From NCBI RefSeq assembly GCF_016907915.1, contig NZ_JAFBCW010000010.1:1-64000 (forward strand): a DNA stretch of 64,000 bases, written 5' to 3'. Both the position numbers and the translations under genes were made by a program. The notes under the pieces were generated by a model, which saw nothing but the letters and a program-made list of their open reading frames with translations, was not told the DNA's origin and ran no database searches. Shown here one piece after another: positions 25,337 to 34,061 of this stretch (position 1 is the first letter of the stretch; each line of letters begins with the position of its first letter). The DNA comes from Desulforadius tongensis (GTDB lineage: Bacteria; Bacillota; Desulfotomaculia; Desulfotomaculales; Desulfohalotomaculaceae).

Positions 25337-25642
25337 ATGCGGGTAAATGAACATCCCATTCTCAATTTCACAAAGGGTAAAAAAGTGAAGTTTTATTACA
25401 ATGGTCAGCAGTTAGAAGGTTATGAAGGGGAGACCATTGCTGCTGCGCTGCACGCCAATGGCGTGCGGGTGATGAGAGAAAGCATCCGTTTACACCGTCC
25501 CAGGGGACTTTTTTGCAACATCGGCAACTGTTCATCCTGCTTGATGATTGTAAACGGCAAACCCAACGTAAGGGTATGCGTAGAAAAATTACAGGAAGGT
25601 ATGGTTGTAGAAACCCAGAGAGGGAAGGGTGAATTAAAGTGA
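25337..25642 (+). CDS. 2Fe-2S subunit of a split sarcosine-oxidase/proline-dehydrogenase-like complex
   Basis: 101 aa. It matches the N-terminal 2Fe-2S ferredoxin-like domain of sarcosine oxidase alpha (HcnA-like). The cluster cysteines are in the CNIGNCSSC motif and a later VRVCVEK. VNEHPILNFTKGKKVKFYYNG forms the opening beta strands. It passes electrons within a multi-subunit flavoprotein. The start ATG follows GGGGAGG. It overlaps the next gene by 4 bases (GTGA), so the subunits are translationally coupled. Confidence 0.82.
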   Translation: MRVNEHPILNFTKGKKVKFYYNGQQLEGYEGETIAAALHANGVRVMRESIRLHRPRGLFCNIGNCSSCLMIVNGKPNVRVCVEKLQEGMVVETQRGKGELK

Positions 25643-26715
25643 GACATACCGAAATTTGTATTGTCGGCGGCGGGCCGGCGGGATTAACAGCGGCACTCAG
25701 GGCGGCTGCGCTGGGAGCGGCGGTGCTCCTGATAGACCGCAATGATTATCTCGGCGGCCAGTTAATTAAGCAGACTCACCGCTTTTTTGGTTCCAAGCAG
25801 CAAAGGGCATCGGAACGGGGGATCAACATTGCCCGGGAGCTGGCATATGCGGTGCAGGAGGAAGAAAAAATTACGGTGCTCACCGAAGCCACCGCGCTGG
25901 GATATTACAAAGACGGTGTTGTACTGGTGGAGCAAAATGAAAAAATCATTAAGATCAAGCCTAAAAAACTAATAGTGGCCACAGGCGGGGCGGAAAAGAC
26001 CCTGCTTTTCCCCAACAATGACCTGCCCGGGGTTTACGGGGCCGGGGCAGTACAAACCCTGGTCAATGTGTATGGTGTTAAACCGGGCAAAAGGGTATTA
26101 ATGGTTGGTGCCGGCAACATCGGTGTGATTGTAAGTTACCAGCTGCTGCAGGCCGGGGTGGAAGTGGCCGGTATTGTGGAAGCGGCTCCAAGGATTGGTG
26201 CTTACTGGGTGCATGCTTCCAAGGTGGTGAGGGCCGGGGTGCCCATTTACACCAGCCACACCATTAAGCGGGCCTGGGGTGAAAGTGAAGTTGAAGGGGC
26301 CACCATTGTCCAGCTGGACGAAAATTGGCAGCCCATTGAAGGAACAGAAAAGGATTTTGACGTGGACGTTATTTGTCTTTCGGTGGGTTTAAGCCCCCTG
26401 ACCGAACTGTTATGGCAGGCCGGGTGTAAAATGGAGTTTGTTCCCGAATTGGGCGGCCGCGTGCCGGTTAGAAACGAAAACCTGGAGACGTCGGTACCGG
26501 GTATTTATGTGGCCGGGGACGTCAGCGGTATTGAAGAGGCATCGGCAGCCATGATGGAGGGGGCGCTGGCCGGTTTAAACGCTGCCCGGGCTCTGGGTTA
26601 TAACGCCCCGGATCTGCTGCAGCGGAAAGCTGAAATATTAAAAGAACTGGAAGGCCTGCGATCCGGGCCGGTGGGAGAAAAGATAAGAACCGGTCTGGCA
26701 AAGGTTACCTGTTAG
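25639..26715 (+). CDS. FAD/NAD(P)-dependent oxidoreductase subunit (sarcosine oxidase alpha/HcnB-like)
   Basis: 358 aa flavoprotein. The FAD Rossmann motif GGGPAGLTAALRAA lies at the N-terminus, a second dinucleotide fold VLMVGAGNIGVIVS near residue 155, and the FAD-binding YVAGDVSGIEEAS near the C-terminus. It corresponds to the central part of sarcosine oxidase alpha or to the alpha subunit of archaeal-type dye-linked proline dehydrogenase. Start GTG, overlapping the 2Fe-2S gene. In this complex it probably links the substrate-oxidising subunit to another acceptor. Confidence 0.85.
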   Translation: MRHTEICIVGGGPAGLTAALRAAALGAAVLLIDRNDYLGGQLIKQTHRFFGSKQQRASERGINIARELAYAVQEEEKITVLTEATALGYYKDGVVLVEQNEKIIKIKPKKLIVATGGAEKTLLFPNNDLPGVYGAGAVQTLVNVYGVKPGKRVLMVGAGNIGVIVSYQLLQAGVEVAGIVEAAPRIGAYWVHASKVVRAGVPIYTSHTIKRAWGESEVEGATIVQLDENWQPIEGTEKDFDVDVICLSVGLSPLTELLWQAGCKMEFVPELGGRVPVRNENLETSVPGIYVAGDVSGIEEASAAMMEGALAGLNAARALGYNAPDLLQRKAEILKELEGLRSGPVGEKIRTGLAKVTC

Positions 26716-26740
26716 GTTCAAGGAAGGGAGGAGCTTTTAA

Positions 26741-27235
26741 ATGCTAGCGCAAAACGGTGTGCCCGCGCCGGAAGACCTGGCCGAAGTTATGCCCAGTGAA
26801 GAAAGGCTGGCCCGGGGGCCGGTGGCCATGGCCGAGTGCTTTCAAAATATACCCTGTGATCCCTGCTATCACAGCTGCAGGCGGCAGGCTATTAAACCCT
26901 TTAGCGATATCAACGACCGGCCGCAAATAGACCATGAGCTGTGCAATGGCTGCGGAATGTGCCTCAGCCGCTGCCCCGGTTTAGCTATATTTGTAATTGA
27001 CCAAACGTACGGTGAAAAAGAAGCCCTGGTGAAAATTCCTTATGAGTACCTGCCCCTGCCCGGTGAAGGCGATGTGGTGGAAGCGGTAAACCGGGCAGGT
27101 GAAACGGTGGGGGAAGCCAGGGTGGCCAAGGTACAGAGCGGGGCTAAACTGGATGGCACCGCCATTGTCTGGCTGGTGGTACCAAGGGAGCTGTCTATGG
27201 AAGTGCGTCACTTTAAGATAAAGGGGGGGCGGTAA
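26741..27235 (+). CDS. 4Fe-4S ferredoxin-type subunit of the dehydrogenase complex
   Basis: 164 aa. Cysteines occur as CDPCYHSC and CNGCGMCLSRCPG, enough for one or two 4Fe-4S clusters; the C-terminal 70 residues are a beta-rich domain without Cys. Position between the flavoprotein and the BFD-like gene marks it as an electron-transfer subunit. The RBS GGGAGGAG precedes the ATG. Its stop overlaps the next start region (TAAATGG). Confidence 0.8.
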   Translation: MLAQNGVPAPEDLAEVMPSEERLARGPVAMAECFQNIPCDPCYHSCRRQAIKPFSDINDRPQIDHELCNGCGMCLSRCPGLAIFVIDQTYGEKEALVKIPYEYLPLPGEGDVVEAVNRAGETVGEARVAKVQSGAKLDGTAIVWLVVPRELSMEVRHFKIKGGR

Positions 27236-27532
27236 ATGGCAGGCTGCAGCTGTAAAGATAAAGATGTAAATATTGTTTGCCGTTGTGAAGACATAACCAT
27301 TGAAGAAGTCCGTGCCTATATAGATAAAGGAATCACGGATTTAGAGCAGTTAAAACGGCTGCTGCGCGTGGGAATGGGTCCCTGTCAGGGGCGCACCTGT
27401 ACACCGGTGATAGTGCGGGAAATAGCGGCAGCCACCGGAAAACCGGTGGGGGAGGTTCCGCTAACCGCATTCCGGCCGCCAACCGCACCGGTTAAACTGG
27501 GAGTACTGGCAAGGGGTGAAGAAGATGATTAA
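27236..27532 (+). CDS. BFD-like 2Fe-2S subunit
   Basis: 98 aa. The core IVCRCEDITIEEVRAYI followed by GMGPCQGRTC is the bacterioferritin-associated-ferredoxin-like (Fer2_BFD) fold with four Cys for a 2Fe-2S cluster. In fused homologs this domain sits at the end of the flavoprotein alpha subunit. Here it is a separate gene, starting immediately after the ferredoxin stop. Confidence 0.85.
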   Translation: MAGCSCKDKDVNIVCRCEDITIEEVRAYIDKGITDLEQLKRLLRVGMGPCQGRTCTPVIVREIAAATGKPVGEVPLTAFRPPTAPVKLGVLARGEEDD

Positions 27533-28673
27533 AACCGCAGATGCAGTGGTAATTGGCGGCGGTATTGTGGGCTGTTCCACCGCTTATAACCTGGCCAAAA
27601 AGGGTTTGAAAAAGGTGGTGCTGGTGGAGGAAAAATACCTGGCCAGCGGGGCCACCGGGCGCTGCGGTGCCGGTGTGCGGATGCAGTGGGGTACGGAACC
27701 AAACTGCGTGCTTTCCCGGGACAGCATCAAAATGTTTGAAACACTGGAAGAGGATTTAGGTTATAAAGAGAGCATAGAATTTAAACAAAGCGGCTACCTG
27801 CTGCTGGCCTATAACGAAAAAATGGTGGAGCAGTTTCACAAAAACCTTGGTTTGCAGCACCGGTTGGGTATTCCCTCCCGCTGGGTAACCCCGGAGGAGT
27901 GCAAAGAGTTGATACCTCACTTAAGTTTGCAGGGGCTGCGTGGGGGAACCTTCTGTCCCAAAGACGGTCACTGCAATCCCTTTAAAGCCACCGATGCCTA
28001 TGCCCAGGCTGCCAAGCGCCTGGGGGTGGAAATAATGACCTATACCAAGGTAACCGGCCTGATTAAAGAGGGAGACAGGATTAAAGGGGTGGAAACCACC
28101 GCCGGTACCATTGAAACACCGCTGGTAATCAGCTGTGCCGGGGCATACACCAGGGAACTGGGACGCATGGTGGGGGTTGAGCTGCCCATTTACCCGGAGC
28201 GGCACCAGATACTGGTGACCGAGCCGGTTGCTCCCATGCAGGGTCCCATGGCCATGTCCTTTTACCACGGCATTTACTGCCAGCAGGTACCCCACGGCGG
28301 CTTTGTAATGGGATTGGGTGATCCCAATGAAATTAAAGATTACGATCAAGATTCCAGTTGGCAGTTCCTGCACGAAATGGCGGCAAAAGTTACATTTATA
28401 CTGCCGGTGTTGAAGGAACTGCGGGTAGTTCGCCAGTGGGCCGGCCTTTATGACCTGACTCCGGATAAAACTCAAATTTTAGGTGCCATACCGGAAGTGC
28501 CGGGCTTCTTTGTGGCGGCAGGGTTTTCCGGCCACGGCTTTATGATCGCCCCTGTGGTAGGCAAACTGATGGCTGAAGTGATGCTGGGTGAAGAACCGGA
28601 GTATCCCATTGATATGTATGGGGTTAAGCGTTTTGAAAGCGGCAATCTTTACGAGGAACCGGCGGTTGTTTAA
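27525..28673 (+). CDS. FAD-dependent amino acid dehydrogenase, DAO family catalytic subunit
   Basis: 382 aa. The N-terminal FAD motif VVIGGGIVGCSTAYNLAKKG, GATGRCGAGVRMQW, and the C-terminal WAGLYDLTPDKTQILG and FSGHGFMIAPVVGK are those of the sarcosine oxidase beta / proline dehydrogenase beta group. It should oxidise a secondary or alpha amino acid (proline, sarcosine, glycine or an opine); the sequence does not settle which. I prefer ATG 27525 since AAGGGGTG lies just upstream; GTG 27516 is possible. It overlaps the BFD-like gene by 8 bases. Confidence 0.85.
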   Translation: MIKTADAVVIGGGIVGCSTAYNLAKKGLKKVVLVEEKYLASGATGRCGAGVRMQWGTEPNCVLSRDSIKMFETLEEDLGYKESIEFKQSGYLLLAYNEKMVEQFHKNLGLQHRLGIPSRWVTPEECKELIPHLSLQGLRGGTFCPKDGHCNPFKATDAYAQAAKRLGVEIMTYTKVTGLIKEGDRIKGVETTAGTIETPLVISCAGAYTRELGRMVGVELPIYPERHQILVTEPVAPMQGPMAMSFYHGIYCQQVPHGGFVMGLGDPNEIKDYDQDSSWQFLHEMAAKVTFILPVLKELRVVRQWAGLYDLTPDKTQILGAIPEVPGFFVAAGFSGHGFMIAPVVGKLMAEVMLGEEPEYPIDMYGVKRFESGNLYEEPAVV

Positions 28674-28698
28674 GTGAAGACAAATATTATTTTATTAA

Positions 28699-28733
28699 AA
28701 GTGACTTCCCTCCGGAAGGAGGCGAAGTCACTT
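28699..28733 (+). terminator. Hairpin after the dehydrogenase operon
   Basis: AAGTGACTTC pairs with GAAGTCACTT, with an inner CCTCC/GGAGG stem. There is no long T run, so termination may be partial. Confidence 0.55.
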
Positions 28734-28815
28734 ATAGCGTTGCCCTAAAACTTATAACATCAGTTTCTAAAAAACAACAAAATAATCTTTGTTTATTTTT
28801 GGAGGTGAGCAGAAA

Positions 28816-29196
28816 TTGAAAAAGTTGGTTAAAAATGAAAAGCTGTGCACGGCATGTGGAGCCTGCCAGCGGATTTGTTCCCAAACTTACTTTAAAGAAG
28901 ATAACAAAGAAAAATCTGCCATTGGAATCAAAGCAGAAGACAGCGGCACCACCATAATTGCCTGCAGCCAGTGCGGCGAATGTATAGACCTCTGCCCGGC
29001 AGAAGCCATTTACCGGGATCAAAAGGGGGTTGTGAGAATTAAGAACAGTATTTGCGTTGGCTGTTTTTCATGCGTTGGGTTTTGTCCCGAAGGGGCCATG
29101 TTTTACCATGGAGATTATACAGAACCATTTAAATGTACTGCCTGCGGGCTGTGTGTAAAAGAATGCCCCTCCGGTGCAATTACCATCCAAGGATAA
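28816..29196 (+). CDS. Polyferredoxin with four 4Fe-4S motifs (AOR partner)
   Basis: 126 aa carrying four CxxCxxCxxxC motifs: CTACGACQRIC, CSQCGECIDLCP, CVGCFSCVGFCP and CTACGLCVKECP, so up to four clusters. The TTG start at 28816 has GGAGGTGA 7 bases upstream; an in-frame ATG earlier has no RBS. It lies just before the AOR-family gene and probably carries its electrons. Confidence 0.85.
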   Translation: MKKLVKNEKLCTACGACQRICSQTYFKEDNKEKSAIGIKAEDSGTTIIACSQCGECIDLCPAEAIYRDQKGVVRIKNSICVGCFSCVGFCPEGAMFYHGDYTEPFKCTACGLCVKECPSGAITIQG

Positions 29197-29229
29197 CAGG
29201 ACAAAAAAATGATTGGGGAGGCGGAGCAA

Positions 29230-31383
29230 TTGACTGTAAGTAAATTAAAGGAAAGTCACAAACTGCTGGCCGAATACAAATATGTACCGGCAAAAGTTGA
29301 TAAGGGATATACCAATAAATCGTTATATGTAAACTTGTCCGGCAATAAAATTAAAGCAAAAGAAGTAACCGCGATGATGAAGGAAAAATTCATCGGCGGC
29401 AGGGGATTTGGCCTTTGGTACCTGTGGAATGCGGTGACACCGCAGACCAAATGGAACGATCCGGAAAATGAAATTATCATTTCCCCCGGTCCGGTGGCCG
29501 GTATTACCCAGTATCCCGGGGCGGGCAAGTCGCTGGTGGTAACTTTATCTCCCAACACCCAAACGGTGGTTGACAGCAATGTGGGCGGTTATTTCGGGCC
29601 GCTGTTGAAGTTTTCCGGTTGGGATGCCCTGGAGGTACAGGGTAAGGCGGAGAATGACGTTGTTATTTTCATTGATGGCAGCGAAGGGGTAGTAAGGGTG
29701 GAAGAAGCACCGGAAGAGGCTGTAGACAGTCACCTGTTGGCCGAACAGTTAACAGAGCTTTATGCAGATTGTGAAGAAGACAAAAGGAATATTTCCGTTG
29801 TATCTGCCGGCACAGCGGCCGACAATACCATGCTGGGCATGCTGAACTTTTCATTTTATGATCCGAGAAGAAAAACGGTGCGGTTGAAGCAGGCCGGCCG
29901 GGGCGGCATTGGAACGGTACTGAGAGATAAAAAGATAAAAGGTATTGTAGTTAAATTTAAAGGCCTGAAGGGTAATTTAAACAACCCGGCTGATTTTGCC
30001 AAGATAGTTAACACCGGGGTTAAACTGCATAAAGAAATCAACCGGCTGGACGACTACCAAAATAGAATGCGGCACAACGGTACCACCTTCCTGGCCGGGA
30101 TAATGAATGACTATGATTTGCTGCCCACCTGCAACTTTAAATTTGGTTCCCACCCGGAGGGTGAAAAAATTGCCGCTCCAAACTGGGTGAAAATGTTTGA
30201 TGCGGGTAAGGCTGACGGGTGCTGGTACGGATGTACACTGGCCTGTTCCAAGGTGGTATGCGGCTTTGAATTAAAGACCGGCCCTTACAAAGGTCAAAAA
30301 GTGGTTGTTGACGGGCCGGAGTATGAAACCATTGCCGGTGTTGGCTCCAACTGCGGCATATTCGACCGGGATTATATTTTGGAGTGCAATTTCTACTGTG
30401 ATACCTACGGTATAGATACCATATCCTTTGGTACTACCACCGCATTTATTATGGAATGCTACGAAAACGGCATCATCAACAAGGAGATAACCGGCGGCTT
30501 AGAACTGAACTTTGGCAGCAAAGAAGCAGCTATGGAACTGCTGCACCAGATGGCCAGGGGAGAAGGCTTTGGGAAAATTGCCGGTTTGGGTATTAAAAGA
30601 CTGAAAGAGATATTTGTAAGGGAATACGGTGCCGATGCCGGTTTCCTCAACGATATCGGCATGGAAGCCAAGGGATTGGAATATGCAGAGTATGTAAGTA
30701 AGGAATCGCTGGTGCAGCAGGCCGGCTTTGGCCTGGCGAACAAAGGACCCCAGCATGACGAAGCCTGGTTGATTTTTATGGATATGGTGAACAACCAGCT
30801 GCCCACCTTTGAAGATAAGGCTGAAGCTTTACACTACTTCCCCATGTTTAGAACCTGGCTGGGCTTGGTGGGCCTGTGTAAACTGCCCTGGAACGACATT
30901 GTACCGGAAAGTAATAAAGACACCGAAGAACCGGCCAAAATAATTGAACACGTGCAGAACTATGTGGACTTGTTTAATGCGGTAACCGGCCAAAATATTG
31001 ATATAGATGGTATGATCAGGCAGTCAGAGGGAGTTTATCAATTCCAGAGGGTATTTAACTTGAGAATGGGCTTTGGCACCAGGGAGTATGATAAAGTACC
31101 CTATCGATCCATGGGACCGGTTACGGTGGAGGAGTACCAATCCCGGCAGGAAAGATATGATGGCCAGTTAAAAGAGCTGCTGGGCATAGACCCCGAAGGA
31201 AAGAGCACTGAAGAAAAGATAAAATTATTAAGAAAGTACCGGGAAGAACAGTATGAAAAAATAACCGATGCCGTTTACGAGAGAAGGGGCTGGACCAAAA
31301 ACGGTGTTCCCAAACTGGAAACGCTGCAAAAATTTGGCATGGACTTCCCGGAACTGGTGGAGCTGGTAAAGCAGCATCAATAA
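29230..31383 (+). CDS. AOR-family tungsten/molybdenum oxidoreductase
   Basis: 717 aa, about 100 longer than classical aldehyde ferredoxin oxidoreductases. It has the AOR opening (KEKFIGGRGFGLWYLW), the pterin-binding PGAGKSLVVTLSPNT region and GMLNFSFYDPRRKTVRLKQAGRGG. Cluster cysteines are Cys331, Cys335, Cys339 and Cys550; the spacing Cx3Cx3C differs from the usual Cx2Cx3C. It probably oxidises an aldehyde (or reduces an acid) with ferredoxin. TTG 29230 is preferred because GGGGAGG lies 8 bases upstream; ATG 29209 has a weak site. The tail (residues 640-717) is charged and helical. Confidence 0.82.
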   Translation: MTVSKLKESHKLLAEYKYVPAKVDKGYTNKSLYVNLSGNKIKAKEVTAMMKEKFIGGRGFGLWYLWNAVTPQTKWNDPENEIIISPGPVAGITQYPGAGKSLVVTLSPNTQTVVDSNVGGYFGPLLKFSGWDALEVQGKAENDVVIFIDGSEGVVRVEEAPEEAVDSHLLAEQLTELYADCEEDKRNISVVSAGTAADNTMLGMLNFSFYDPRRKTVRLKQAGRGGIGTVLRDKKIKGIVVKFKGLKGNLNNPADFAKIVNTGVKLHKEINRLDDYQNRMRHNGTTFLAGIMNDYDLLPTCNFKFGSHPEGEKIAAPNWVKMFDAGKADGCWYGCTLACSKVVCGFELKTGPYKGQKVVVDGPEYETIAGVGSNCGIFDRDYILECNFYCDTYGIDTISFGTTTAFIMECYENGIINKEITGGLELNFGSKEAAMELLHQMARGEGFGKIAGLGIKRLKEIFVREYGADAGFLNDIGMEAKGLEYAEYVSKESLVQQAGFGLANKGPQHDEAWLIFMDMVNNQLPTFEDKAEALHYFPMFRTWLGLVGLCKLPWNDIVPESNKDTEEPAKIIEHVQNYVDLFNAVTGQNIDIDGMIRQSEGVYQFQRVFNLRMGFGTREYDKVPYRSMGPVTVEEYQSRQERYDGQLKELLGIDPEGKSTEEKIKLLRKYREEQYEKITDAVYERRGWTKNGVPKLETLQKFGMDFPELVELVKQHQ

Positions 31384-31404
31384 TCAGCACTTGGGAGTGG
31401 GCAG

Positions 31405-31602
31405 ATGATTAAAGTTAACGGCAGGGAATTTCCGTGGGAAGAAGGGCTAACGGTTAAGAAACTTTTACAGAAAAAAAATTATACCTTCCCGTCTATAGTG
31501 GTAAAAATTAATGACCGAACCATAGCGGAAGATGAATATGCAGATGCATTAATAGAAGACGGGGATGATGTCAAGGTCATTCACCTGATTACAGGTGGTT
31601 AA
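31405..31602 (+). CDS. MoaD/ThiS-like sulfur carrier protein
   Basis: 65 aa beta-grasp protein ending in the diagnostic Gly-Gly (HLITGG). MIKVNGREFPW and DGDDVKVIHLITGG are typical of ThiS/MoaD. The C-terminal glycine would be thiocarboxylated. Placed right after an AOR-family gene, it is more likely to supply sulfur to the tungsten/molybdenum pterin than to thiazole; that is inference from context. The RBS GGGAG precedes the ATG. Confidence 0.82.
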   Translation: MIKVNGREFPWEEGLTVKKLLQKKNYTFPSIVVKINDRTIAEDEYADALIEDGDDVKVIHLITGG

Positions 31603-31645
31603 AATATTACAGGCGCGCAGTGTTTATTAAAGAACGTTACCATAG

Positions 31646-31672
31646 CCGCTGGCTCAGCGGGATAACTTTTTT
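31646..31672 (+). terminator. Terminator after the AOR operon
   Basis: CCGCTG/CAGCGG hairpin followed by GATAAC and T6. Confidence 0.6.
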
Positions 31673-31794
31673 CAGGATAGTGACAATTTTAAGCAGGAGA
31701 ATTTTATTAATTGTAGAATAATCTATACAATTTTTATGGCCCAAGATAGCACGGTGTTCAGTTAATTGAATAGATTAGAATAATATTAAAATAT

Positions 31795-31825
31795 AAGCCC
31801 GGTTGAAATTTAGGCAACCGGGCTT
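31795..31825 (+). promoter_or_regulatory. Strong hairpin in the kor leader
   Basis: AAGCCCGGTTG pairs with CAACCGGGCTT over a nine-base loop. No T-run follows. It lies 57 bases before the first kor start codon; it may be a leader structure or the end of the preceding transcript. Confidence 0.5.
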
Positions 31826-31882
31826 CAAGCTAAAGGAAATTGTCAAAATTATGCCACTATTAAGAAAGGTGGGACAACAGCG

Positions 31883-32107
31883 GTGCAAACAGAGGTGGTA
31901 CCGAAGATTAAAGAAACGGTGGTGAAGGTTAACGAAGCCTGGTGCAAAAAGTGCGGCATTTGCGCTGCTTTCTGCCGGAAGGGGGTTTTAGTACAAAATA
32001 AAGATAAAAAAATTTACGTACAAAATCCAGAAAATTGTGTAGGTTGTGGATTTTGTGTCAATTTGTGTCCGGACTATGCCATTACCCTGGAGGTGGTGGA
32101 ACAATGA
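31883..32107 (+). CDS. korD: 2-oxoacid:ferredoxin oxidoreductase, delta (ferredoxin) subunit
   Basis: 74 aa with two 4Fe-4S motifs, CKKCGICAAFC and CVGCGFCVNLCP. Small ferredoxin subunits of this form belong to 2-oxoglutarate or 2-ketoisovalerate ferredoxin oxidoreductases. GTG start with AGGTGGG about 10 bases upstream. The stop codon overlaps the start of the alpha subunit gene (ATGA). First gene of korDABC. Confidence 0.88.
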   Translation: MQTEVVPKIKETVVKVNEAWCKKCGICAAFCRKGVLVQNKDKKIYVQNPENCVGCGFCVNLCPDYAITLEVVEQ

Positions 32108-33234
32108 TGCCGGCCAGGTTAATGCAGGGGAACGAAGCCTGTGCGGAAGGTGCGCTGGCAGCGGGTTTGAGTTTTTATGCCGGCTATCCCATTACGCCAT
32201 CCACAGAAATTACGGAAATATTGTCCCGTAAACTGCCGGCCCGCGGCGGCCGGTTTATACAAATGGAAGATGAAATAGCCAGTATGGCTGCGGTAATCGG
32301 CGCTTCACTAACCGGGGCCAAAGCGTTAACCGCCACCAGCGGGCCCGGTTTTTCCTTAAAGCAGGAAAACATTGGCTTTGCCGCCCTGGCAGAGGTGCCC
32401 TGTGTGATAATTAACGTGCAGAGGCTGGGCCCCAGCACCGGCGTGGCCACCGCCCCCGCCCAGGGGGATGTGATGCAGGCTAAGTGGGGTACCCATGGCG
32501 ATCACCCGGTTATTGTTTTGTCGCCGGCATCGGTGAAAGAGTGTTTTATGTTAACGGTGCGCTCCTTTAACCTGGCGGAACGATTCAGGGTACCGGTGAT
32601 AATGCTGCTGGATGAAGTGGTGGGGCACATGCGGGAACGGGTGGAACTGCCGGCGGTGGGGGAGTTAAATATTATCAACCGCAGAAAACCGGAGGTTGAA
32701 CCGCACCGGTATGTGCCGTACCGTGCCGGTGATGATAAGGTCCCCCCCATGGCCTGTTTCGGGGAAGGATACCGCTATCATGTTACCGGGTTAATTCACG
32801 ATGAAAACGGCTTTGCCACCGAGAAACCGGATGCAGTTCAATCACATTTAAAGCGGCTGCAGGATAAAATATTACTGCATCATTCAGAAATAGTAGACAG
32901 CGAGCAGGTAAATACCGGGGAAGCGGAAGTGGTATTAATAGCTTACGGAAGTACCGCCCGGTCGGCAGCCAGGGCCGTGCGCCTGGCCGGGGAAGAAGGA
33001 TTGAAGGTGGGGTTGTTCCGTCCCATCAGTATCTGGCCTTTCCCGGAACAGCAGCTTAAAGAACTGGCCCGGAAGAAGGTTAAGTTTATTGTTGCCGAGA
33101 TGAACTTCGGTCAACTGGCACTGGACATTGAACGGCTGGTTGGCGGGCTGTGCCCGGTGCACCGGCTTAACCAGGTAAACGGTGAACTGATAAAACCGGG
33201 TACCATTCTGGAAAAAATTAGGGAGGTGTACTGA
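32104..33234 (+). CDS. korA: 2-oxoacid:ferredoxin oxidoreductase, alpha subunit
   Basis: 376 aa. ARLMQGNEACAEGALAAGLSF opens the protein; GYPITPSTEI, FIQMEDEIASMAAVIGAS, the TSGPGFSLKQE motif and RLGPSTGVATAPAQGD are typical of KorA/VorA. With the beta subunit it oxidises a 2-oxoacid to acyl-CoA and CO2 with reduction of ferredoxin. Whether the substrate is 2-oxoglutarate or branched-chain 2-oxoacids cannot be decided; the liv transporter and the acyl-CoA ligase nearby fit either. Confidence 0.9.
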   Translation: MMPARLMQGNEACAEGALAAGLSFYAGYPITPSTEITEILSRKLPARGGRFIQMEDEIASMAAVIGASLTGAKALTATSGPGFSLKQENIGFAALAEVPCVIINVQRLGPSTGVATAPAQGDVMQAKWGTHGDHPVIVLSPASVKECFMLTVRSFNLAERFRVPVIMLLDEVVGHMRERVELPAVGELNIINRRKPEVEPHRYVPYRAGDDKVPPMACFGEGYRYHVTGLIHDENGFATEKPDAVQSHLKRLQDKILLHHSEIVDSEQVNTGEAEVVLIAYGSTARSAARAVRLAGEEGLKVGLFRPISIWPFPEQQLKELARKKVKFIVAEMNFGQLALDIERLVGGLCPVHRLNQVNGELIKPGTILEKIREVY

Positions 33235-33235
33235 T

Positions 33236-34060
33236 ATGCTGCCGGAGGTTGAGCAGTACTTTCGCATTGAGAAACTGCCCCACATGTGGTGTCCCGGCTG
33301 CGGCAACGGCATTGTACTGCATTCACTGGTCAATGCCATATCCGGCTTGGGTTTAAACCAGGATAAAACGGTAATAGTATCCGGTATTGGGTGTGCCTCC
33401 CGGGCGGCCGGCTACTTAGATTTCGATACGCTGCACACCACCCACGGCCGGGCACTGGCCTTTGCCACCGGTATAAAATTTTCCCGGCCGGAGCTGAACG
33501 TGTTCGTGTTAATGGGTGACGGGGACTGCACTGCCATCGGGGGAAACCATTTAATTCACGCTGCCCGTCGCAACATAAACCTCACGGCCATAGTATTTAA
33601 TAACCATATTTACGGCATGACCGGGGGACAGTATTCACCGATGACCCCAAGCAAAAAAAGAGCCACCACTGCCGTCTTTGGCAGCGTGGAAAGAGCCTTT
33701 AACCTGCCGGAGCTGGTTAAAGGAGCAGGGGCCACCTATGTGGCCAGGGCTACAACCTATCACACCGCTTTACTGACCAATTTAATAATGGAAGCACACA
33801 AAAATAAGGGATTTTCCCTAGTTGAAGTTATTACCGCCTGTCCCACCGCTTACGGCCGTTATAACAAACTTGGTTCACCGGCAGAGATGCTGAAAGCGCA
33901 GAGGGAAAATGCCGTTAATATAAAAGACCTTCGCGGCAGTAATGGTGAGGTGCCGGAGGGCAAAGTGGTGATTGGAGAGCTCTACCGGGCTGAGGCACCG
34001 GAATATATAGAAGAGTACCTTGCTGCAGTGAAAGCACTGCAGGAGAAAGGTGGGAAATAG
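33236..34060 (+). CDS. korB: 2-oxoacid:ferredoxin oxidoreductase, beta subunit
   Basis: 274 aa thiamine diphosphate-binding subunit. MWCPGCGNGIVLHSL near the N-terminus, SGIGCASRAAGYLDFDTLHTTHGRA (read in two parts) and the ThDP motif MGDGDCTAIGGNHLIHAARRN with the Mg-binding NNHIYGMTGGQ are complete. It follows korA by one base. Confidence 0.92.
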   Translation: MLPEVEQYFRIEKLPHMWCPGCGNGIVLHSLVNAISGLGLNQDKTVIVSGIGCASRAAGYLDFDTLHTTHGRALAFATGIKFSRPELNVFVLMGDGDCTAIGGNHLIHAARRNINLTAIVFNNHIYGMTGGQYSPMTPSKKRATTAVFGSVERAFNLPELVKGAGATYVARATTYHTALLTNLIMEAHKNKGFSLVEVITACPTAYGRYNKLGSPAEMLKAQRENAVNIKDLRGSNGEVPEGKVVIGELYRAEAPEYIEEYLAAVKALQEKGGK

Positions 34061-34061
34061 C

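Noticed and set aside
25639-26715. Thioredoxin reductase
   Set aside because: Two dinucleotide folds are present but the CxxC redox pair is missing, and the operon context fits a sarcosine-oxidase-type subunit.
27921-28475. 184-aa open frame on the minus strand
   Set aside because: Antisense to the DAO-type catalytic subunit, whose codons and motifs are clear; no independent support.
28699-28733. Possible aptamer between the dehydrogenase and AOR operons
   Set aside because: It is a single simple hairpin with no conserved riboswitch blocks, better read as a weak terminator.
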